64,000 nt of DNA from Pelecanus crispus (GCF_030463565.1 NC_134643.1:127268309-127332308); one strand, 5' to 3'; shown: positions 34,314 through 47,794, counted from the first letter of the stretch. The notes: generated by a model not told the origin, from the letters alone. Made by a program: numbers and translations.

Positions 34314-36504
34314 CCAGCTCGGTGTTTCATCTCTAACCAATGACTGAAGCTTATACCTCCTGAAGCCTTCTAACTCCTCAGAGTATCTTCCCTGCTCTTT
34401 TAGAGCTCGGTTTCATGAACCAGAGTGGCCCTTAGCATTTTGTTTTTCTGTGAACTTGTCTGAAAAACATTACTTCTACACTACGCATGGATAAATTTTG
34501 GTTCTCAAATCCAAATACCAACTTCATCTCGTTTTCACAAATGTTGGAGTTACTTCATTCCAGTTCTTATGCAGTGTGGCAAAACTGGGAACACAGAAAC
34601 TCTGTCAATGTGAGAAATAGTGATAATCTGATTAAGATCTCAGCTGTGTGTTTTAGCCATCATATAATTTCAGATGGCCTTTGTGCGACATTTGTGTCTG
34701 GAACTTCCCCTGAGATAGTTTTGCAGGCTTGTTTTAATGCTTTTCAGCCATTGTGTTTTCTAAAAACATTTTCATATGCTACAAAAGCTACTTTGCTTTT
34801 GCAATCATTACTACTTTTTAAAAGTAGCCTTAATATATCAAACAGGTGCTATTAAATTCACTAAAATTACTTTAATTATATTTGTGATGTTTTGAAAGCT
34901 TTTTAAAATTGCTGAATAATCTTGTAGCAGAACCTGCCTTCACAGAACACGTGATCCTAACAGTAGCTCGTGCCCCTCCCTATAGTCTGTTAGTTTTTAT
35001 CATGTAGTAGGTTACTTGATCATAGCCATCATTAGAATACATTCCATGGTAAAATCAAAGCATGATCATGAAGGAGATTTAAATTTAAAAAAAAAAAGTC
35101 TTTCACCTTTCTTGGTTTCATGCTTAATTTTTACAACACTGATGAGTTATTCCCATTTGCATTTTGTAGTTTTATTTTTGGGATGTGTCTTGTGTAGTCT
35201 AAGCAGACAGGCACTGAGCCAGAGAGTAAAATACAAAGGTTGAACAGCAAGTGATTTAGCAGTCCAAATGTAACCTTCTGTTAGAGGTATCGCAAAGACA
35301 AATATGGAGAATGAATGGAGTAAGATGAGGGAGAGTTCAAATAATAGCATGGGATAGTGGGTGTGATTAGAGATTATTGAAAATGCAAAAAAAAATTTGC
35401 AAAACGTGCAAAAAAAATCCTGTCAGTTTAAATAAACTTGAGGGGGAACCACGTAATAAACCGAAATACTTTCTTTAATCATATTGTCTCAGAAAGTATG
35501 TTCTATGTTGTTGTCTCCTGCTGAATATGTCTATGTTGGTTTTTAGGTTTCTGTCCTCTACATTGTACATCAGTGGGATTCATTGTGCTGGAACAAAATA
35601 ATGTTGTCTTCAACCCATTGAAGGAAAGGGGTGAGCAGTTTTCTTATGGCCAATATTTTATGTCCTTTAGAAAGCAGTGTGCCCTGGAAGCAAATATCAT
35701 TATGTGTTTTGTGAAGCCAGTTCTAGATGCTTTTCATGTGTCAAACAGGCTTGCTGTTTTGATTTTTGTTTCTTTTTAACTTTGTATGTGAATATAAGGA
35801 TCTATGTTATAGAGCCAAGTTGCCAGGACTGAGGTTAAATAAGAATGAACAAATGGCCATGCTAAATCTGCCAATCATCCATTTCTCTCTGAAGGACTTC
35901 AAAGGAACATGTATAGGGGAAAATTAGAAGGAATGATTACTTGTTAACAAGTCTGTTGGGTAGTTTCTTCACAACCCTAAGACAGTTAGTGGTTGGTTTA
36001 TGCCCTGAAGCATAACTATTTATATCTCTTACAAACATCTGTTGTAGCTTGTATATGTTAAAAATGATATTACTGAACTCCAACAGCTTACTTGCACCTT
36101 ATGTTAACGTTACTGGGTGGTCCCTTTGCTCTTAATTATGAAGGAGTAAGTAGAGCAAGTGAGGGGTGATGTATGTTAAGTGATCACTTTGTGTGCATGT
36201 TTCGGCTCACCTTTAATCTCTTCTCTTAGATAGTCCTTAACTTGCATAAAGGCTCCATGTTTCTAATTATGATTACCCATCTTAATTTAGCTTCCTTTCT
36301 ACTCTATGTTTTACCTTCATACTTATTTTCATTAAAGGCTTGAATTTTTTTTCTTTCGCTTTGTTTTGCAGAACACAATGCTTTTATGAATTCCCTTTCA
36401 CCACAGACATCAATGGAGTTTCTGATCGCAGTTCATGCATCAGCTTCCAGTTTACATGACCTTAAACATTTCCTTGGGTTTTCCTCCCACTTTGTTTTCA
36501 AAAT

Positions 36505-36650
36505 AAATAGAATGAGAGTTAATTCTGTTCTGCATGAAGCAGACTGGCTGACTCTCTCAGCCTAGGGTGGGGTGGTTTTTTTTTTATTTGTAACTCTTTG
36601 AATATAACACAAATGCACAGTTTTCCCTCTACTCTTGATTTCTTTAACAA
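36505..36650 (+). repeat. Dispersed repeat copy A, in PKNOX1 intron 1
   Basis: The block aatgagagttaattctgttc-tgcatgaagcag, continuing through tgtaactctttgaatataac to cttgatttcttt, matches 47252-47395 in the same order and orientation with scattered substitutions and a length difference in the middle. I do not recognise the family. Confidence 0.65.
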
Positions 36651-39600
36651 AGAATAATTGGCATTTTTAAAGCTAAGTTGTCCAGAAGTCATGTGTTTTT
36701 AGGCCCACTTCAGATACCTTAGGCCATATAGGATTGGGTATAGTGGTGCTGGTTAAAGATGGTCCTGCTGTGAGTTGATAATCGCCACACATGAGACAGA
36801 AATTACCACACTAATAGGTCAGCCAAGAGCAGGGGTTGTATGAGTGCACAGCAATGTGCTTCAGACAAAGTCAGCTGGCTTACATCATAGCCACCTTTAA
36901 CAGCGGGTTGAACTAGCCTAGCTGACTAGTAAAAAGGATCAGAAATCATTCACGTGTTCTGTGGGCTCAGTGGTAGAGCTGTGGAAGTAATTAGCTCTGG
37001 CAGGGTGGCAGTGATAAACATCTGGGAGCGATACCAGCTTTGTCTAGCATCGTTGTTTGCAGAACGAACATCTGCTTAGGCTGTGTATCTGCTGACTAGA
37101 ACTGGATGCTGTATCCTAAATTAGGTTATAAAAGCCAAATGTGTAAATACCTTTTTGGTTATTTTTCTTAAAGTTTAACATAGTTTGTCTCTTACCACTA
37201 CTGGGTAATGAGAACATGTTTCTCTTTAGTGAACCAAAGTAATTCCTCAGCTAATTGCCTCAATTTAAGTGTGTGATTAGCTCAATTTGTTCTTCTTGAT
37301 TTGCAATAGTTGTCTTCACTAAATCTCATCAGTTGCTATCTTGCCTAATAGCTTAGTCTTCTTCTACTGTAATTATAAGTCAGAGGGGAAGCTCTTATGG
37401 GAAATACAGGATACACCCGTGTAGAATTCTTTCCAGCTGCTCCCATGGGAGAGAATAGGGCAAAAGTCCCTGATGAAATAATTGATGGATGCAGCTCAAA
37501 GCGGTGCACCTCTTTCTTCCTTCATGTGGCCTGAGGGATTCCCAGATGTGGAATGTCTCTTCTTAGGGAAATCTGGAAGGAAGGGTTGGTCCAGCTTGTC
37601 TGATTCTCCAGAAACTCTTGCCATGTCCTGTTGTCTTCACCAGCTTACATGTGTTATCTTTGCTGCTTCCCTCACCATGATGTTCTTTGTGTCACTAATA
37701 TGATCTCACATCCTTGCTTAACTCTAAGACATCCTTCCTCTTCTATGACTGTTTTACTTCTTCTTTCTTCCTCCTTCCTGACTAAGAAATTCATCTTTCT
37801 CCCACAGCCAAACAATTTCTTTAACAGCATTTTGTGAGGAACTTCTTCAGCTTCTAAAACAATCACGGAATAGTGTTTACTCTTTGTTGATCTGTTCAAC
37901 TGTTCTACTTTTATTTTGAGGGTAGTTTGGTCTGTGCTTTGGATGTGGCAGTCAGAAATTAAATGTGTGCCTTTTGAGAAGGAAGAAAAGCAGCATTTTG
38001 TATGTGCCCTTTCACTCTATAAATACATAAAGACACTAACGCCCCAGTTGTAAGCTACCATTTTTGAAAGAAAATAAATGTTTAAACGTAAGACAAATGC
38101 TTACAGGGCTGATGTTTAAGAATATGTCCCCTTAAAGTATTTTGAAAGATACCTCACTTTGCTATTGTGGTGAATGCTGATTTAACTTTAACATTAATGA
38201 CTTATAGCTATTCTAAAAAAATTAAAAATCTGAAGTACTTCTATCAGTGATTGCATTTATGTTGTTCCCATTCTTTTTCTTATTTTGGTGGAGAAATCAG
38301 TAATATTTTTGGAGTTTCCAAGAAGGAGGTACTGATGTTCTGTAAAGACAGAAGGACAAACTAGAACCAGAAAATAATTTCATTAAGGCTATTAGAAGAC
38401 CTCTAAATGCAGTCTTTACTCTTTTCCTCTGTAAATTGTATTCTTATTCTTATACTTTAGCATAGGAGTTCCCAAACTGTAGCATACCTTTTAGTTAGTA
38501 TTCCACAAGCTACTTAGGATGGTATGTGCATGTTGTCTACAGATAAAACTTGTTCAGCTCTGCAAGCATGTGACCCAATGCCAGAACCAAGATCTGTCTG
38601 CTCATATTTGTGGTTCCCAAGATGCTTTTGTGTGTGTAAAATGGCACAGACTCCCAAAGAGTAACAGCTCCATTTAAGCATGAGTGAGTGAAAGTCAATA
38701 ACCTTGTTTGTAAAGGAAGTCATGCTTATGTCATCCTGGTGAACTTCTCTGGTCTTTAAAGCTGGGTTAAAAAAAAAAAAAAAAGAAAGGAAAAAGAAAT
38801 TTTAGTAATGCTTAGGAATCACACTTTGAATAGAGCTTGATGCAAAGTAGGGCTTGAGGTTTGTCCTGAGGAGTTAGGTTTGTCTCTGTGCCTGAAATTG
38901 TGAAGTAAACAAAGAAGGGAATCTTGAAATTTGTCCTGTATTTCCTAAATGAAACATTTACTTGAGACTATTATAATCTGTACGGGAAAGTATCCAGAAA
39001 TTGAAAAATTGCTCTTCATAATGGTCATATACTGTAGTAGTATGCAATGGTGAAGGGCAGATTTAAAGATAGTTGAAAAATTAGTAGTGATTGAACACAT
39101 TACAAGGAAAAAAGTTTTTGTTTCAGATCTTAAACTGGTGAAAATTCTACTACTTAATTCTCTGATACTGACATAAGTGGAAGAGAGCAGAAAACCTGGA
39201 ATTAATAGCTGGATGTAATCTTTTTCAAGACATGAGCTCCATCTTCTCTTCTAATATGAATACTTTTTTTATAGTAGCTAAGCATTAGGACTCCTGTGTG
39301 TGAAGGAAAATTGAGTCCTATGGTAATATTTAATGATAATAGCTTAATGACTTCTGTGATTTCAGTTGTAATGGCTCCTAATCTGACAAGGAAATGAAAT
39401 GTAAATTAGTAATTTGATGGATAAACTACCTGGTGGTGGTGCTATGCTGAATTTCCCTACCCCCCACCCTCAAATGTCTAACTTTAAAAAAATGTTTAAC
39501 GCATCTGGGCACCAAACTCCAGCTAATGCTTAGAGGGGATAACATACATAAATTTACTTGTGTTATAATCCTACTAAAATTAATATTTCCCAAAGTATCA

Positions 39601-40283
39601 ATGTCTGTGAAAACGAGACTTCTGAATCCTTAGGTCACTTTTGAAACTATATCACATAGGCCCAATTGTTTAAAAGTTGTTAAGATATTGTTTCATTCTT
39701 TGTTGAGCCTTAAATGACTTGAATGGTAGAGTCCTGATGTCAGAAGTGATTTGAGACTTTGGTTTCTAAAAGTAATTTCAGGCCATAACTTTAGAATATG
39801 GGAGTCGTACCTATAAATAAACAGGGTATACCTTAACACTTTTTGCATTTGGTTTATTGGTTGTAGACTATAATTATTTCAGTTACAGTAGTGCTCAGTG
39901 TGTTGTTAGCCTTTACAAAACACAGAAACATAAATCTTTGCTCTTTTCTAGATTTTATGTATTACCTTAGAATAAGTTAGCTAAGTAGTGCAAAAATAAA
40001 AAGTTTACTTCAAGTTTGTGAACGTAAAAGAACCTCAGCCTCTTATTAAAAATCTTACGTTAAAATATAAAATGATACAATGAACTTTTTGCTGATGAAA
40101 CCTGTTGCATTTTCCAACTTGATTTTTTTTTTTTTTTTTTTTTTGAGAAAATGCACATAACTGTCATTGTCAAACTTGCTTATTTTTTGGGGGGAGGTGT
40201 GCGTAAATCTTTGCCTTTTTTTCATCTTTTAGAACTGGATTCTAAGTGGTCACTTTTGTAACTGACTTTTTTTTTTTTTAAAG

Positions 40284-40385
40284 AATATTTGTTCATACTT
40301 ATGATGATTTGACATAATTAACGTTTTATTAACCATGATGGCAACACAGACATTAAGTATAGACAACTATCAAGATGGACAACAG
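40284..40385 (+). CDS. PKNOX1: PKNOX1 exon 2: 5' UTR end and start codon (residues 1-17)
   Basis: PKNOX1 (PREP1) is a nuclear TALE-class homeodomain transcription factor that binds TGACAG-type sites with PBX partners and regulates development, haematopoiesis and metabolism. Translation starts at atg 40335, giving MMATQTLSIDNYQDGQQ, which is the known vertebrate N terminus; a second in-frame atg follows immediately at 40338. The donor is caacag|gtaggt with GT at 40386 (phase 0). The 5' edge at 40284 follows a T-rich tract ending in aaag and is inferred; the coding part is 40335-40385. An in-frame stop precedes the ATG, so this is the true start. Confidence 0.93.
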
Positions 40386-43114
40386 GTAGGTGTGTTTTTC
40401 TTTCTCTGTGAACTAAATACACTTAGCAAGAGAAAAAAGGTAGTGTCTCTTTCCTTAATGTCTGCTTTGGCATTGTTTAAATGTCTGTTCTTGTTTGTAA
40501 AACAAGATCTTTAAAGTGAAAAGCTGCTATTCTTTAATACTTGGATATTTATTAAAGGCTTAGCTAATCTTTGCATGACTTTGCTTAACTTCTGGAAGAA
40601 TGGTTAGATAAGGGGTTTTCTTCTGAATCTGCTCTAGATGATTTGTGTGCTGTAATGTTCCTAGTTTTAGGAAAGTCAAATGGGCATCTGTAATATTTTG
40701 CGTATATGATACTTCAGTGTTCTTATGTGTCTGCGGTGACAATAGATAGATGACATTTACACAGTCATAGACTTGTTGGTCTTGAGCAAGAGAAGGTTAA
40801 ATTTAGTTGCCTAGAGTTATATGCTACTTTGACTACATTTAAGTTGATGCAATTACCCTGCAGGCTGAAAACTGGTAAAATACTTGAATTCACTTTAATG
40901 TGGTTATTGATTAGAATTGCTAATTAGAAAGCTGGTCAGTGGGCTTCCAGTTTTTTTACTTCTGTTAACAAACAGCTAGAATAATGAAACATACTCAGAT
41001 ACGTCTGCTCATGATGTTTCTTTTTTGTACAACAGGCTGTATATTGCAACAATTTGAATTGCTAAATTAAAGTACTGTTAACTAGAGACAAGTCATGACG
41101 GTGGCCTGTACTCTGAAGACCCATTTTTACGTTACTATGTGTCAGCCCTAAGCAGTAAATACACGTACTTCTGTCAGCAGATGGCAACAGTGGCGAACAT
41201 TCAGAAGAAAAACAGCAACTTTTCCCATCTCTTATAAAAAAAAAAAGTTTATCTGAATGCAATCTGGGATTATTGATTTTTGCTGTTGTTGTTTGCTTCT
41301 TTTATTGCAATTCTAATTTCTCCCTCTCCTTTCACCTTCCTTACATCTTTTACTTTATTCCCCCAGAAAATACATGCCATCCTGTAACACGTCAGTGAAA
41401 GTAATACGTGTTTTTGTAAAGAACGGATTGGGAGAGAGCATTTTCTTTCTGGTTTTGTATTTTAAGCTCTCGGTGACCAAGATAGACAGGTAATTTGGAT
41501 GCCTGCTGCTTTTGTCATTTGGAAATGGCCCACAGAATATAGCTTGCAGTTTTAAGTGAGCTATTTCCTTTTTCTGGTGAGATAGAGCCCTAACTAAACA
41601 TGCTCTCTCCCTTCAAACTCTGCAGATGTATGGCTCAACATTTATAATCGCTTATATGAGTCATCCCCTTTCTGTTTTGCTCCTCCTTCTTGTCATTAGC
41701 CAAGAAATGAGTCCATTAGTTGCATCTTTTTTTGCCAGCATTCTGGCTTAAAAATCATCTGTGCTTGCTGAGGAAGCTTTTTGCAAGGCAGGCTGCTCTG
41801 TTGGGTAGGATGTGCTGGCATTTTCTCAGTTTCTGATTTTGCTAGGAGGTGGCTTGGCCCCAACAGGTAATAAAGCAGAAACCTTTTGGTTCTTCCAGAC
41901 TTCTTATTGGGAATAGTATAAATTTGTTTCATTTATGTTGTATGGAAATAGATTAAATTCTGTCAGAGTCAGGTTCTCTAATAGTTTCTGGAGGCCAGCT
42001 CTCCTCTCGGAGGGTTCCTGTGAGTGATGTGATACATATACCTCAGGGGAAAAGAGGTCAGAGTATGGCATTCGGTACACTTCCTTTCTGTGGGTGTCAA
42101 TTCTGGCTGCCTGGTGATATCTAGAACAGTGTCTGTCCTCTACTTGAGATAAAACTTCTTAGGGTAAAAACAGAAAAAAAAAAGATTGCAGTGATTTCTT
42201 GTCTTTGTACAGTTGTTCCAAATGCTGAAAGGGGAGAAAACCAAGGAGTTTGGGTTGGGGGGTGGAAACTATGACTTTCAGAGGTCAGGTTCCTGTAAGA
42301 TCTTTTAGTCTGAAAGCTATTTAGCTGGAGGTGATGGGAAAACGACTTCCAACACCTTCAAGGCACCTCAAAGGCATTACCAGCCACCTAGTGCAATTTA
42401 GGAGGTGCTCAGTAGAAGCTGTGGCTCTATGTTGTTTTTTCGGTGGTGGTAGATGTGTAACTGTGTGTTAAATGGATTTGTAGAAGCAGTTACTACTGTT
42501 TTCTCCAGTAGCTTGATATTCCTAAAATAATTTGTTATTACAGTATGTAAATTTGAGCAGTGAAGGTCAGGGGAGGTTATGCTCCTGATAATTGAAAGAT
42601 TGGAGGGACACAGAATATTTCAGTTCTTCCTAAGAAAATGTGCATTTTAATGGACAGGAAAAACTTCAGGATCTCTTTTCTTTGGTATACTGATACAACG
42701 TGCCCTAAGAAATAAGAAAGAAAACATGAGAGTAGAAACTTTCCTTTCTGTTGTTTTTATCCTAAAGGCTTTTCATGCAGACATTCCCATAAATTTTTTG
42801 GAGCAATGTACTCTAGCCTATTCCAAAAATAGCCACTTCAGAGACAAAATGCTTTAACAATTTACTAATATCTGTCATTCCTATTTTAAAGCTGAGTGCT
42901 GAAACTTGAAGTGACCTTTACACTACCCACCAAAAAGTGTCAAGGATTTAAAGAAGGGTTTTGTTACTGCTATGGCTTTTTGTGTAACTGCCAAGTCATA
43001 CCAACCTTCTGGCAATTTAGTAGCCCTTTGCATTGCTATTTCCTTAGAAAACAGTACACTTATTTTACATCAAGCATACAGATTTACTTATAACTTACTC
43101 TTTTTTTTCTACAG
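40386..43114 (+). other. PKNOX1: PKNOX1 intron 2
   Basis: Bounded by GTAGGT and a ctcttttttttctacag acceptor. AT-rich and without a recognisable repeat or gene. Confidence 0.85.
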
Positions 43115-43242
43115 ATGCAAGTAGTAACAGAGTTAAAAACTGAACAAGATCCCAACTGCTCTGAAACTGATGCAGGAGGGGTGAGTCCTGCCCCTGTAGA
43201 ATCTCAAACTCCAATGGATGCAGACAAGCAGGCCATTTACAG
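43115..43242 (+). CDS. PKNOX1: PKNOX1 exon 3 (residues 18-60, acidic N-terminal region)
   Basis: The exon reads MQVVTELKTEQDPNCSETDA and then GGVSPAPVESQTPMDADKQAIY, ending in the first two bases of an arginine codon (ag|gtagta; intron phase 2). It joins cleanly in frame to exon 4. The region is a low-complexity acidic and proline-containing leader before the MEIS-type domain. It matches vertebrate PREP1 with a few conservative changes. Confidence 0.96.
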
Positions 43243-44386
43243 GTAGTAATGGACTCGTGTTCTGTCTTTTGAATGGTAAAGAATAGAGAATTTTTTTTTT
43301 TATTAATAATAAGTAGTTTCAAATCAGATGATCTCTTGGCTAACTGTCTCAGTAGTTTGCAGGGAAAGAATGAGATCAAATTAGCTTCACTGTCAGTCTT
43401 CAGCCAAGAAAAAAAATTTGCCTTTATTGTGGGATTCTTAAATTTCAGCATAGTTTTAAAAGATATTCTAAAGTTGGCTGCCTTTAAAGCACAAGTGAAA
43501 TTTAGCAAGCTACTCAGACTGTTGAACTACGGTCACTATTTGTTATACTGTAGTTTTTAATGTGAGGTTTTATTTTTATTGTAATTAGGTTGATCGTTAC
43601 TCCCTTTTCTTTAGGGATAACAATCTATTGCCCAGTAATTAGCTCAAACTGGATTAAATGTTGATGTATAAACATGCTAATTTGAGATTTTTCCAGTGTT
43701 AAGTGCTGTGCTAAGCAGTATGCTCAGTTTTGATGAGGTTAAGTGTTCTTTCACTTTAAGTGCTTTTTAAAGACACAGTTATTACTAGTTTGCAGGTAAA
43801 AAAAAATACAAACCAAAAACCTGAAGCAGAAAGATGTATCCGCTCATTTACAGACTTGTGGTAACAAAATCATCTTCTGCTCCGAGCATGATTTCATAGG
43901 AGGCCTCTGAGTACAGCCTGCATATTATTCTCAGTTCTGTAAAGTTATTTGTGATGTACAAATAAGGCCCACATTGAAGAATAAATTAATTTTATCAGAC
44001 TTTATTTCGTAATTTAAATCTGCATTCATCCTATTTGTAAATCCTAATCCTTGTTTCTAATGCACTGTATTAATGTATCTCTTGCCACTCAATTACAGTG
44101 AGTTAAATAGTATGTCATAGCTTTTTATCTTGTGATTGTTCTTTTTATTTAAATACACATATTTTACTGCTTTACTTACTTCTAGAATGTGTGGTAAATC
44201 AAAATAAAAAAACCCCAAACTTTCATCATGTTTTGCTGTAACCAGTGGTGTTATATGCAGTCTCTTCCAAGACTTGTCTTTCTGTTTCTTACGTGACTGT
44301 TACCTTATATGAGCTAGATGTCTTATTTTTCAGTGATGTACGTATAAGTGAAAATACTTATTAATGTATTTTAACTTTTATTCTAG
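43243..44386 (+). other. PKNOX1: PKNOX1 intron 3
   Basis: About 1.1 kb, GTAGTA donor, acceptor ttttattctag. No repeat or gene recognised. Confidence 0.85.
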
Positions 44387-44558
44387 GCACCCACTGTTTC
44401 CCTTGTTAGCACTATTATTTGAAAAATGTGAACAATCTACACAAGGCTCAGAAGGCACAACTTCTGCTAGTTTTGATGTAGATATTGAAAATTTTGTGAG
44501 GAAGCAGGAGAAAGAAGGAAAACCCTTTTTCTGTGAAGATCCAGAAACTGATAATTTG
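44387..44558 (+). CDS. PKNOX1: PKNOX1 exon 4 (residues 60-117, MEIS N-terminal domain, HR1)
   Basis: The exon completes the split arginine and continues HPLFPLLALLFEKCEQSTQ, the first conserved helix (HR1) of the Meis/PKNOX N-terminal domain that contacts PBX. It then reads SFDVDIENFVRKQEKEGKPF and ends at DNL with donor GTAAGT at 44559 (phase 0). The leucine-rich HR1 helix is intact, with no disruptive change visible. Length is 172 nt, so skipping it would break the frame. Confidence 0.97.
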
Positions 44559-44704
44559 GTAAGTATAAGCTGTTTCTTTTATTCCTGAAACAGTCATCAC
44601 ATTTGCCTCTTCCGAATTTCTGATCTCAATTGGTTCTTATACTTTCTCCTCACATTTTTCTTCCTACAAGAGATTCTTCTTTATGTTAACGCTGAGCAAC
44701 GTTC

Positions 44705-44748
44705 CTTTTTTAATTTCTTCTGACCCCTTTTTAAATTTCTTCTGGCCC
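44705..44748 (+). repeat. ~22-bp tandem duplication
   Basis: tttttaatttcttctgacccc is followed directly by tttttaaatttcttctggcccc, two near-identical units. Confidence 0.85.
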
Positions 44749-46184
44749 CTTTTTTACCTCTTATCTGTAAAATTACATTGGGCCCTTAACAGTTGTTTCC
44801 GATTCTAAACTGGCTGAAATGAGTGTGTTAGAGACGAACAGAAACATAGCCAGGTTGACTGTGCAAATCAGTTTGAGTGTCAAGTGTATAGTACACATTT
44901 ATCAAAAACATGTAATTGATGTAAGTTTTTTTCCAATTTCTTTTAATCAGGGCTCATCTAGTTAATATGGGAGAAGAGTTGTTATAAGATGAGCTTAGAA
45001 ACTCTTTAACATATACAAATTTTTTCTTAAGTGTCATTGTCTCCTTTAGGCTTTCTAAAAGTCCTTCCTGTGATGAAGCTGTGATTTCCCCAGTCCCTTA
45101 GTCTCCCTCTTGGATCACATCTCTAGAGAACACCTCTTGGCATGTTAGTTTCTAAACTGTCTCCTAGCCTTCATCTCTTTAGTCATGTGTCTTCTTTCTT
45201 TTTTTTTGGAAACCTGTTCCTCTAGGGGGATATGTAATAAAACAAGTCTTCATCCTTGAGCCTACCTCATAGGAGAAAAGGCTACTTAAAATATTGACAT
45301 TCACAAACAAAACTAAATTGATGGGACATTGTAAACAACAGGAATGGTAATGTTTTAAAGCTGATATCTAGAAAGATTTATATGGGCAAATAATACCTTG
45401 TGTGGGAGGCTAAGGTAATGTACCTGGATAAAACTCTTAAACAAAACCAAGACTTAAACAAGAAATAAATCTGAGATTCTGTTTAGAATTGGCAGGAGTG
45501 TTGCAGTGGACAGCATGTTAGGAGGGGCACATACTGTCACAAAAAAGGGGTCAATTTTGGCTGCTTTTGCCAGCAGCCTAAATAGTCATTTTGCATAACT
45601 TGATTTCTTTCCAAGCACTTTCTGACCAATTGTCAGTGTACTTAAGTTCTGGGAAGATAGTATTTAAATAGTGTCATGGAAAATAAAGCTACAAGAGTAT
45701 GTATAATTAGACCAGTGTGAGAGTGAAGAAGGCAGAAGACAGTATGTTCTACAGTGAGGCAAGCTTTTACAGCTCTAGCTAAAGAGGCATAACAAGTTAC
45801 CTTCTCAGCTACTTGCTATATCCTTTTAACTGTAGGTTACAGTGCCCAGGATTGAAATATCTTGATCCATTGTGTCAATGATCTTAGTCTATGTAAATAT
45901 AAAGTCACCTTAGATTAAATCTTCTTCAAAGATGGATCAAGTTAACACAATTCACTTTGCACTAATCCACCTCCAAGAGTGCTTTCGAAAAGTTCTCTTA
46001 TAGCTTTGGCTGTGAAGCTGTTTGTCTTACAGAAGCTTTTCTTTTCAGTTTGGAAACTTTTTGAGGCTCAAATAAGGTTTTTGTTTTGGGTCATCTTCTA
46101 ACACAGAGCCCTTCAGAATGATGGAAAGTGGCTAAAGGAGGATGCATAATATGATACATAATGATAGTCTCAGTATTAGCGTAA

Positions 46185-46305
46185 AAGTTCTCAGTTTATA
46201 AATGTAGAACTGAAGAACTGGCATTGGCCGCTTTGACCAAAGTTACAACTAGAGCAGAATTGAACCCCCAAAATCTCAATTTAATATCTTAATCATTAGA
46301 TCTTT
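46185..46305 (-). mobile_element. MIR/CORE-SINE-like relic, minus strand
   Basis: On the plus strand one reads ctcagtttataaatgtagaa, 'ctttgaccaaagttacaact', 'agagcagaattgaaccccca' and 'aatcattagatc'. This is the inverted order of a MIR element: the inverted 'cctcatttgtaaa' region, then the inverted 'ttgcccaaggtcacacagct' region, then 'ggaatcgaaccc' and the inverted tRNA head with '...cactagacc'. It is diverged but the order is convincing. Confidence 0.65.
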
Positions 46306-47251
46306 GTGGGCAAATTTTGATGCAGCTCACCTTAGACATATTTATTGATACAGACAGTGACTTAGTTTTCTAAGTAGAAATAAGCATTGATGTACCTGCT
46401 AAAACGGTTCCATGAATAAACCCTGTAGCAGAATGACTGTTGTCACTGTAGGAATTAAAAATAGAACATGAAAGACGAAAAATAATGGCAAGGGGAAATA
46501 AATGATAATTCTGCTCTTTAGTTACTGCCCTAGTGTGAGCAGCAGTGGTGTGGGGTGCTTTGCTTTTTATTTTTTTCTTATTTGAAATGTGAGTGGTGTA
46601 GTATTGCATTTATTAAATACTTGTAGCACAATATAATGATTGCCTTACATTTGTAAGCGGAAATAAGTACTTCAGAATGGTTATGATGAGATGGTCTGTC
46701 TGTGAAGAGTATGGCTGTTCCATTGGGGTGCAAAAAATCCTTGGAGATTGAGGGCCACTGGTACCATCTTTTTGGATCTTCCTTGAACAGGAAAGCATTC
46801 GGGCAAATTTGGGGGGGGGGAATGCATTACTGAGGGAGAAGGAGATAAATATTTTAAAGAGCCATTAGTTTCTGAGGAAGGCTAAATCCAGGCTAAAAAC
46901 TGCAGTTCATCATGGATGCTACACACGTGCAAAATCTTGTGGGACCTTTGGTTGTTAAAGAATGAATTGCACATAGAATTCCCCAAATAATGTGCCAGCT
47001 TCAGGATCTTGTGGTTTGACCTAGGTATCTAGAAAGTTGACTACCAGGAATGCTTATAATTTAGGAACTACTTCTTTCTTTATCTCTTTCACTCTGTAAT
47101 ATGTTTGGGTTTTTGTTACTGCTATCAGTGACACCTCCAGAGTGCTGCTTGCATATCAGCTGTGAATTTGAAGACACCAATAAAATTTTCCATGGCTCTT
47201 TCTTCAAAGACTTTTTTGAATGTACTTGCCTCCAATACTTTACTCAAAAAT

Positions 47252-47395
47252 GAGAGTTAGTTCTGTTCTGCATGAAGCAGGTCTACTGACTTGCTAAGCC
47301 TCAGGTTATTTTCTTCATCTGTAACTCTCTGAATTCAAGACAAATATACGGTTTTCCCTTATCTCTCTAATCCCAATTTCTTTCGGAAGCACATC
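47252..47395 (+). repeat. Dispersed repeat copy B, in PKNOX1 intron 4
   Basis: aatgagagttagttctgttc-tgcatgaagcag through ctgtaactctctgaattcaa to cccaatttcttt pairs with copy A at 36505-36650. The family is unrecognised. It ends just before the CR1 fragment begins. Confidence 0.65.
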
Positions 47396-47424
47396 TGAAA
47401 TCTAATAGTTGGAATGTAGTAGTT

Positions 47425-47794
47425 CTGGCTCAGTGGATGAGCAAAGAGCAATGGATGTGGTTTATCTTGACTTTAGTAAGGCTTTTGACATTGTCTCCTA
47501 TAATGTTCTCGTAGACAAACTGATAAAATATGGTCTAGATAAATAAGCAGTGAGATGGACTGAAAACTGGGTGAACTGCTGGGCTCAAAGGATTGCGATC
47601 AGCAGCGTGAAGTCCAGTTGAAGGCTAGTCATTAGCGATGTACTCCAGGGATTGATACTGGAAACAATACTGTTTAGCGTCTTCATTAATGACCTGGATG
47701 ATGGGACAGAGCGTACCCTCAGCAAGTTTGCAGATGTTGCAAAACTGGGAGGAGCGGGTGATGACCACATGGCTGTGCTACCATTCAGAGGTAC
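47425..47794 (+). mobile_element. Old CR1 LINE, 5' part (reverse-transcriptase region), interrupted by an LTR
   Basis: Fragments of the CR1 reverse transcriptase are visible in broken frames: 'gatgtggtttatcttgactttagtaaggcttttgaca' (the YLDFSKAFD region), a 'ttcattaatgacctggatga' stretch (FINDLDD) and 'aagtttgcagatgttgcaaa', where the catalytic FADD-type motif is altered (FADV). The element continues after the inserted LTR at 48369. Many substitutions and stops show it is old and dead. Confidence 0.85.

Larger units (their letters stand above)
23455..40283 (+). other. PKNOX1: PKNOX1 intron 1 (about 16.8 kb)
   Basis: The intron runs from the inferred donor at 23455 to a pyrimidine tract plus AAAG at 40270-40283. 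Beyond the CpG island it is AT-rich and contains a MIR-like relic (26325-26485), a sense solo LTR (33719-34313), a member of a repeat pair (36505-36650) and long T runs (24546-24566, 40124-40144). ORFs inside it (for example 29264-29599 and 32816-33322) lack recognisable domains. An additional untranslated exon cannot be excluded. Confidence 0.6.

Noticed and set aside
36955..36990. tRNA A-box-like ggctcagtggtagagctgtgg
   Set aside because: No matching B-box (GGTTCGAATCC type) and no cloverleaf follow at the right distance.
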